Source: Saccharopolyspora indica (GTDB taxonomy: Bacteria > Actinomycetota > Actinomycetes > Mycobacteriales > Pseudonocardiaceae). Taken from it: 64,000 nt of DNA. Below are positions 60,755-64,000 of the stretch, piece after piece; position 1 is the stretch's first letter, and each line of letters starts with the position of its first letter. Where the stretch lies: assembly GCF_027853965.1 (NCBI RefSeq), contig NZ_JAQGLB010000003.1, forward strand, positions 1 to 64,000, given 5' to 3'. The position numbers were made by a program, and so were the translations under genes. The notes beneath the pieces are model-generated. The model saw only the letters and a program-made list of their open reading frames with translations, searched no databases and was not told the DNA's origin.

Positions 60755-61618
60755 GTGACGAACCACAGCAGCCCCGCCCCACCGATCGGGGGCTTCCAGG
60801 AGATCGACGGTCGACGGCTCTTCGTGCACCGGTCCGGCAGCGGCGGTCCGGCCGTCGTGTTCCTCCCCGGCGCCAGCGCCGTCGGCCTGGACTACTTCGG
60901 CGTCCAGCAACGGGTTTCGGAGTTCACCACCGCTGTCGCGTACGACCGGGGCGGCACCGGGTACAGCGATCCCCTCCCGCTGCCGCGCACCGCCGCCGCG
61001 GTCGCCGCCGAACTGCACGAGCTGCTGCGCGCTCAGAGCATCCCAGGCCCGTACGTCCTCGTCGCGCACTCCCTCGGCGGCTTCTACGCGCACCGGTTCG
61101 CGCAGCTGCACCCGCGGGACGTGGCCGGCCTGGTCTGGCTGGACGCCATCCACCGCGACTGGGACGACTTCATGCCGCCCGCCGCGAGCCTCGCGGCGGC
61201 CGAGCGGACGGCCGACCTGGAGCAGGTGAAGCAGCAGCGCCCGGCCCTGCGCGACGTGTTGGCGGACATGTACGCGGCCTACCCAGAGCACCTGCGGCAG
61301 CCGCTGATCGATGCCCGCACCAGCGACGAGTGGCTCCGCACCGGCGTCGCCGAGCGCACCGGGCTGGGCGAGATCGCCGACGAGCTGCGGGCCGGACCGG
61401 GTCTGCCCGACGTTCCGCTGATCGCGCTCACCGTGCTGGGCTCCGATCCGGCCGAGCAGGAGATGCACGACGGCCGGAGGAGGATGGACGCGGCGCTGGT
61501 CGGTTCGGTCCCGCGCGGGGAGCAGCGCTTGCTCGCCGGCACCAGCCACCACCGGCTCTGCTTCGACCGCCCCGACGCCGTGGTCCAGGCGATCCGCGAC
61601 GTCATCGACCGGCTCTAG
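60755..61618 (+). CDS. Alpha/beta hydrolase
   Basis: 287 residues from GTG 60755 with GGAGG nine bases upstream. Fold motifs: VVFLPGASAVGLDYFG, the nucleophile elbow VAHSLGG, and SHHRLCFDRPD giving the catalytic His. An early GGFQEIDGRRLFVHRSGSGG strand pair is typical. Substrate unknown. It is followed after 27 bases by a MerR regulator gene and has a candidate MerR operator in its promoter, suggesting induction by a small molecule it may degrade. Confidence 0.88.
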   Translation: MTNHSSPAPPIGGFQEIDGRRLFVHRSGSGGPAVVFLPGASAVGLDYFGVQQRVSEFTTAVAYDRGGTGYSDPLPLPRTAAAVAAELHELLRAQSIPGPYVLVAHSLGGFYAHRFAQLHPRDVAGLVWLDAIHRDWDDFMPPAASLAAAERTADLEQVKQQRPALRDVLADMYAAYPEHLRQPLIDARTSDEWLRTGVAERTGLGEIADELRAGPGLPDVPLIALTVLGSDPAEQEMHDGRRRMDAALVGSVPRGEQRLLAGTSHHRLCFDRPDAVVQAIRDVIDRL

Positions 61619-61645
61619 ACTCGGCACGAGACGCGAAGGAGAACG

Positions 61646-62383
61646 GTGCTCACGATCAGCCAGCTCGCGGCGACCGCCGGCGTGACCGTGCGCACCGTCC
61701 GCCACTACCACCACGTGGGCCTGCTCGCCGAACCCGAGCGCGACGCCTCCGGCTACCGCCGCTACAGCGCGCAGGCGGCGGTGGACCTCATCCGGATCAG
61801 GACCCTCGCCGACGCCGGGGTACCGCTGGCCCGCATCGACGCGATGCTGCACGCGCAGCCGACCGAGTTCGCCGCCGCCATCACCGACATCGACGCCGAA
61901 CTGCAGCGCAAGATCGACCAGCTGGCCGAGTACCGCCGCCGGATCGGCCGGCTGGACAGCGGCGAACGGCTCGTCCTGCCCGCGGAGGTGGTCGCCGTCC
62001 TGGACCGGATGCGCGCGCTCGGGATCGGCGAGGAGAGGATCCGGCTCGAACGCGACTCGTGGATCCTGATGCGGGCGCTGGACCCGCAGGTCGTGCCGCG
62101 GCGGATCCGGGAGAAGAACGCCGAGCTCGACGATCCCGAGGTGGTGCGCCTGTACCTCGCCTGCGACCGGTCGGCCGACTGGGAGCCGCACGACCCGCGG
62201 GTGGACCGGCTCATCGACGACCTCGACGCGCGAGCGGCCGAGCACGAGGACGACGGCGAGCAGCCGAGCTACCTGCGGCTGGTCGTCTCCCGGATCTCCG
62301 AAGCGGCGCCAGCCTGGCGGCGCATCGTCAGCACCCTCGCCCACCGCGCCGAACAGCGCCGGAGCTCCCGGGACGGCGGCTAG
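61646..62383 (+). CDS. MerR-family transcriptional regulator
   Basis: 245 residues from GTG 61646, preceded by AAGGAGAAC. An N-terminal MerR winged helix (LTISQLAATAGVTVRTVRHY, YHHVGLLAEPERDASGYRRY), a coiled-coil dimerisation helix, and a longer C-terminal helical domain likely to sense an effector. No Cys metal-binding motif, so not a metal sensor. Likely autoregulates and controls the hydrolase. Confidence 0.93.
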   Translation: MLTISQLAATAGVTVRTVRHYHHVGLLAEPERDASGYRRYSAQAAVDLIRIRTLADAGVPLARIDAMLHAQPTEFAAAITDIDAELQRKIDQLAEYRRRIGRLDSGERLVLPAEVVAVLDRMRALGIGEERIRLERDSWILMRALDPQVVPRRIREKNAELDDPEVVRLYLACDRSADWEPHDPRVDRLIDDLDARAAEHEDDGEQPSYLRLVVSRISEAAPAWRRIVSTLAHRAEQRRSSRDGG

Positions 62384-62515
62384 CCGCTCCTCCGGGCAGC
62401 GCACCCGCCCGGACTCGCGACGCCGCAGGTCAGCACGTGCCCGACCGAACCGGGCGGGTCACCCGGCGCGGCTGGCCGGGCTCGGTGAACCGGTGTGGCC
62501 AGTCGCTCAAAGGGG

Positions 62516-62547
62516 TGGCATATTCCGAAATCGATTGGTATATGCCA
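62516..62547. repeat. Inverted repeat TGGCATAT...ATATGCCA
   Basis: Eight-base perfect arms (62516-62523, 62540-62547) around 16 bases, in an AT-richer patch downstream of the MerR gene. May be a regulator-binding site or a promoter element for an unseen transcript. Confidence 0.7.
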
Positions 62548-62597
62548 GACCGCCGCCTACCGTAGGGACACGCGAGTGACGTTCGCGACCGAATATG

Positions 62598-62629
62598 CCG
62601 GCCGCCGAGTTCGCCGCTTCTGCGGCCGG
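62598..62629. repeat. Inverted repeat CCGGCCGC...GCGGCCGG
   Basis: Eight-base arms 62598-62605 and 62622-62629 around a 16-base spacer, immediately before the longer hairpin at 62637. Confidence 0.65.
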
Positions 62630-62636
62630 TTCCCGA

Positions 62637-62683
62637 GCTGCGGCGCTTGACCGACGTTCCCCCAGATGGTCAAGCGCCGCAGC
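62637..62683. repeat. 16-base perfect inverted repeat hairpin
   Basis: GCTGCGGCGCTTGACC (62637-62652) and its exact complement at 62668-62683, with a 15-base loop. It is about 250 bases from the MerR stop and lacks a T-run, so a dispersed palindromic element or operator is as likely as a terminator. Confidence 0.85.
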
Positions 62684-62925
62684 CACGGACACCGATCAGC
62701 CGCAACGGGGCCACACCTCCCGGACTCCCACCCCAACCGCCGCGTAGTCCACTGTGGATACCCACACCGAGGCCACTCACCGACCGGGCGAACCGACTTG
62801 CACATTCGGCGCAATATCCGGCACTTTCGGCTACGAAATGCACACATCGAAGCTCCTCTGGCGAGTTCCGGGCACCTCATCGAGACCCCGAAGCCGAACC
62901 AGAGCCCTGCGCCCGGCTCAACCGC

Positions 62926-62978
62926 ACCTCAGGGGACCGTGACGCGACCCAGCCACAAGAAACCCCGAAACGCAAGAT
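62926..62978. repeat. Dispersed repeat, copy 2
   Basis: Matches 14245-14297 at 50 of 53 positions in the same orientation. Here it is intergenic, about 100 bases before the HTH-glycoside hydrolase gene. Weak similarity continues about 50 bases downstream. Confidence 0.9.
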
Positions 62979-63078
62979 CACTCCCCAACGCGACACCACT
63001 GCGAATCGCGGAGAGGCGGTACAGCCGGGGTGATCGCGTGCGACACTCCTGTCCGGTGATGTCGGACCGGGGGGTTGC

Positions 63079-64000
63079 ATGAGTCGACCAGCGGGGACCG
63101 GAACACTGGCGGACGCGCTCAACGAGCTGAAGCGTTCCAGCGGCTACAGCTACCAGCAGATCGGGGACCGGGCCCACCTCGGCCGATCCACCGTGCACCG
63201 GTACTGCAGCGGGCAGAGCGTGCCCGCCAGCTTCGGCACCGTGGAGCTGATCGCGAAGGTGTGCGGCGCCGATCGCGACGCGCTCTCCGAGCTCTACCGC
63301 CTGTGGGAGCGGGCGAACGGCCTGGTGGAGGCCGAGCCCGCGGACGAGCCGGAAGCGGCGACCGAGCCCGAGCCGGGAGCCGAAGCGGTGCCCGGTCCGG
63401 TTCCGTATCAGGCACCGAAGCGGCGCCGCTGGTGGCTGGTCGTCGCCGCGGTGGCGGTCATCGCGATCGCCGGGGCCTACGCGTACCTGCCGGAGAACCT
63501 CAACCGCACCGAGATCCCCGCGCGGCGCGACATCGCTGCACCCAACTGGACCTTCAACCCCGGTCTCGTCTCCCCCGGATTCGTCGGGGTCACCATCAAC
63601 AGCGCCACCGGTGCCATGCCCACCTTCCCGGTCGGTTCGGTGCGGTTGTGGGACTCCAAGACCCGGTGGCAGGTGCTCGAACCGGAGCGCGGCCGATTCG
63701 ACTGGACGGTCCTGGACAAGCACCTGAACGGAGCTGGGACCGCCGGGTTGCCGGTGGTGTACGTCTTCGGCGGCACACCGGCGTGGGCGGCCCCGAACGG
63801 CGGACGCACGCCCTACACCGACGGTTCCCGGACCACCCCGCCCGACGACCTGGCCGACTGGGAGCGGTTCGTGCGCGCCCTGGTGACCCACGCCGACGGG
63901 CGCATCGAGTCCTACGAGCTGTGGGACATCGGCACCCCGCCGTTCTTCGACGGTTCGGTCGAGTCGCTGGTGGCCATGACCCGGACGGCCAGTGCGGTGA
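63079..64000 (+). CDS. HTH-TM-glycoside hydrolase-like fusion (partial, runs off window)
   Basis: At least 307 residues, cut by the window end. Residues 1-75 form an XRE-type helix-turn-helix (ADALNELKRSSGYSYQQIGD, HLGRSTVHRYCSGQSVP). An acidic Glu/Pro-rich linker follows, then basic KRRRWW and one TM helix (about 118-138). The extracellular part begins a TIM-barrel glycosidase-like domain: VGSVRLWDSKTRWQVLEPER, FDWTVLDKHL, VVYVFGGTPAW and ESYELWDIG, as in GH39/GH5-type proteins. ATG 63079 has GGGGGG-like sequence ahead. DNA-binding and sugar-acting domains on opposite sides of the membrane is the odd feature; the HTH may have lost DNA binding. Confidence 0.75.
   Translation, partial: MSRPAGTGTLADALNELKRSSGYSYQQIGDRAHLGRSTVHRYCSGQSVPASFGTVELIAKVCGADRDALSELYRLWERANGLVEAEPADEPEAATEPEPGAEAVPGPVPYQAPKRRRWWLVVAAVAVIAIAGAYAYLPENLNRTEIPARRDIAAPNWTFNPGLVSPGFVGVTINSATGAMPTFPVGSVRLWDSKTRWQVLEPERGRFDWTVLDKHLNGAGTAGLPVVYVFGGTPAWAAPNGGRTPYTDGSRTTPPDDLADWERFVRALVTHADGRIESYELWDIGTPPFFDGSVESLVAMTRTASAV

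Larger units (their letters stand above)
62384..63078. other. Repeat-rich intergenic region
   Basis: About 695 bases without a convincing gene. It holds four structured elements listed separately: inverted repeats at 62516-62547, 62598-62629 and 62637-62683, and the second copy of the dispersed repeat at 62926-62978. The palindrome TCCACTGTGGA lies at 62748-62758. Confidence 0.6.

Overview
The window is GC-rich actinobacterial chromosome. Codon third positions are mostly G or C, with GTG/TTG starts and GTGA/ATGA overlaps. A close homologue of calerythrin, the EF-hand protein described from Saccharopolyspora erythraea, points to Saccharopolyspora or another member of the Pseudonocardiaceae. 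No tRNA, rRNA, CRISPR array, integrase or capsid/terminase gene was seen.

Layout. 1-2.7 kb: a DUF222-HNH gene between long inverted repeats, followed by a nested hairpin. 2.7-10 kb: housekeeping and envelope genes (calerythrin, nucleotide-sugar dehydrogenase, two secreted proteins, DUF4239 membrane protein, APC permease, alpha/beta hydrolase). 10.46-38.28 kb: one uninterrupted plus-strand operon for a contractile injection system (CIS): sheath, tube, hub chaperone-like protein, Pvc16-type terminator, AAA+ ATPase, a 2228-residue DUF4157 protein, a low-GC downstream gene, then CIS_tube/LysM, hub, spike, PAAR-like tip, gp25, two very large baseplate proteins, a gpI/beta-helix protein and a DUF6519 protein. 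38.28-41.75 kb: a minus-strand RiPP locus of the azol(in)e (TOMM/LAP) type: precursor, SagB-type dehydrogenase, leader-binding protein, YcaO. 41.95-47.0 kb: a sulfur-acquisition operon (cysteine-type leader peptide, DUF4242, acyl-CoA-dehydrogenase-like enzyme, SsuABC-like transporter) and a divergent TetR gene. 47.1-50.7 kb: a P-loop NTPase paired with a membrane-tethered periplasmic-binding-type receptor. 50.8-59.6 kb: MFS transporter, acyltransferase, two-component system and a one-module NRPS (C-A-T-TE). 60.3-64 kb: a His/Gly-rich secreted peptide, an alpha/beta hydrolase with its MerR regulator, a repeat-rich intergenic region, and the start of an HTH-TM-glycoside hydrolase fusion that runs off the window.

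The most interesting region is the CIS. It has one sheath, one tube, no recognisable tail fibre and no separate tape-measure gene. Its DUF4157 protein appears to combine an HExxH-containing eCIS-core domain, long charged linkers, a long helical and hydrophobic (tape-measure-like) section, and a lower-GC C-terminal cassette with a WHH motif like those of polymorphic toxins. A small AT-richer gene follows immediately, as an immunity gene would. Palindromic repeats have entered the second baseplate gene in frame, and a dispersed repeat sits within the operon as a 47-codon ORF. The CIS operon and the azole-peptide operon converge with their stop codons directly adjacent.
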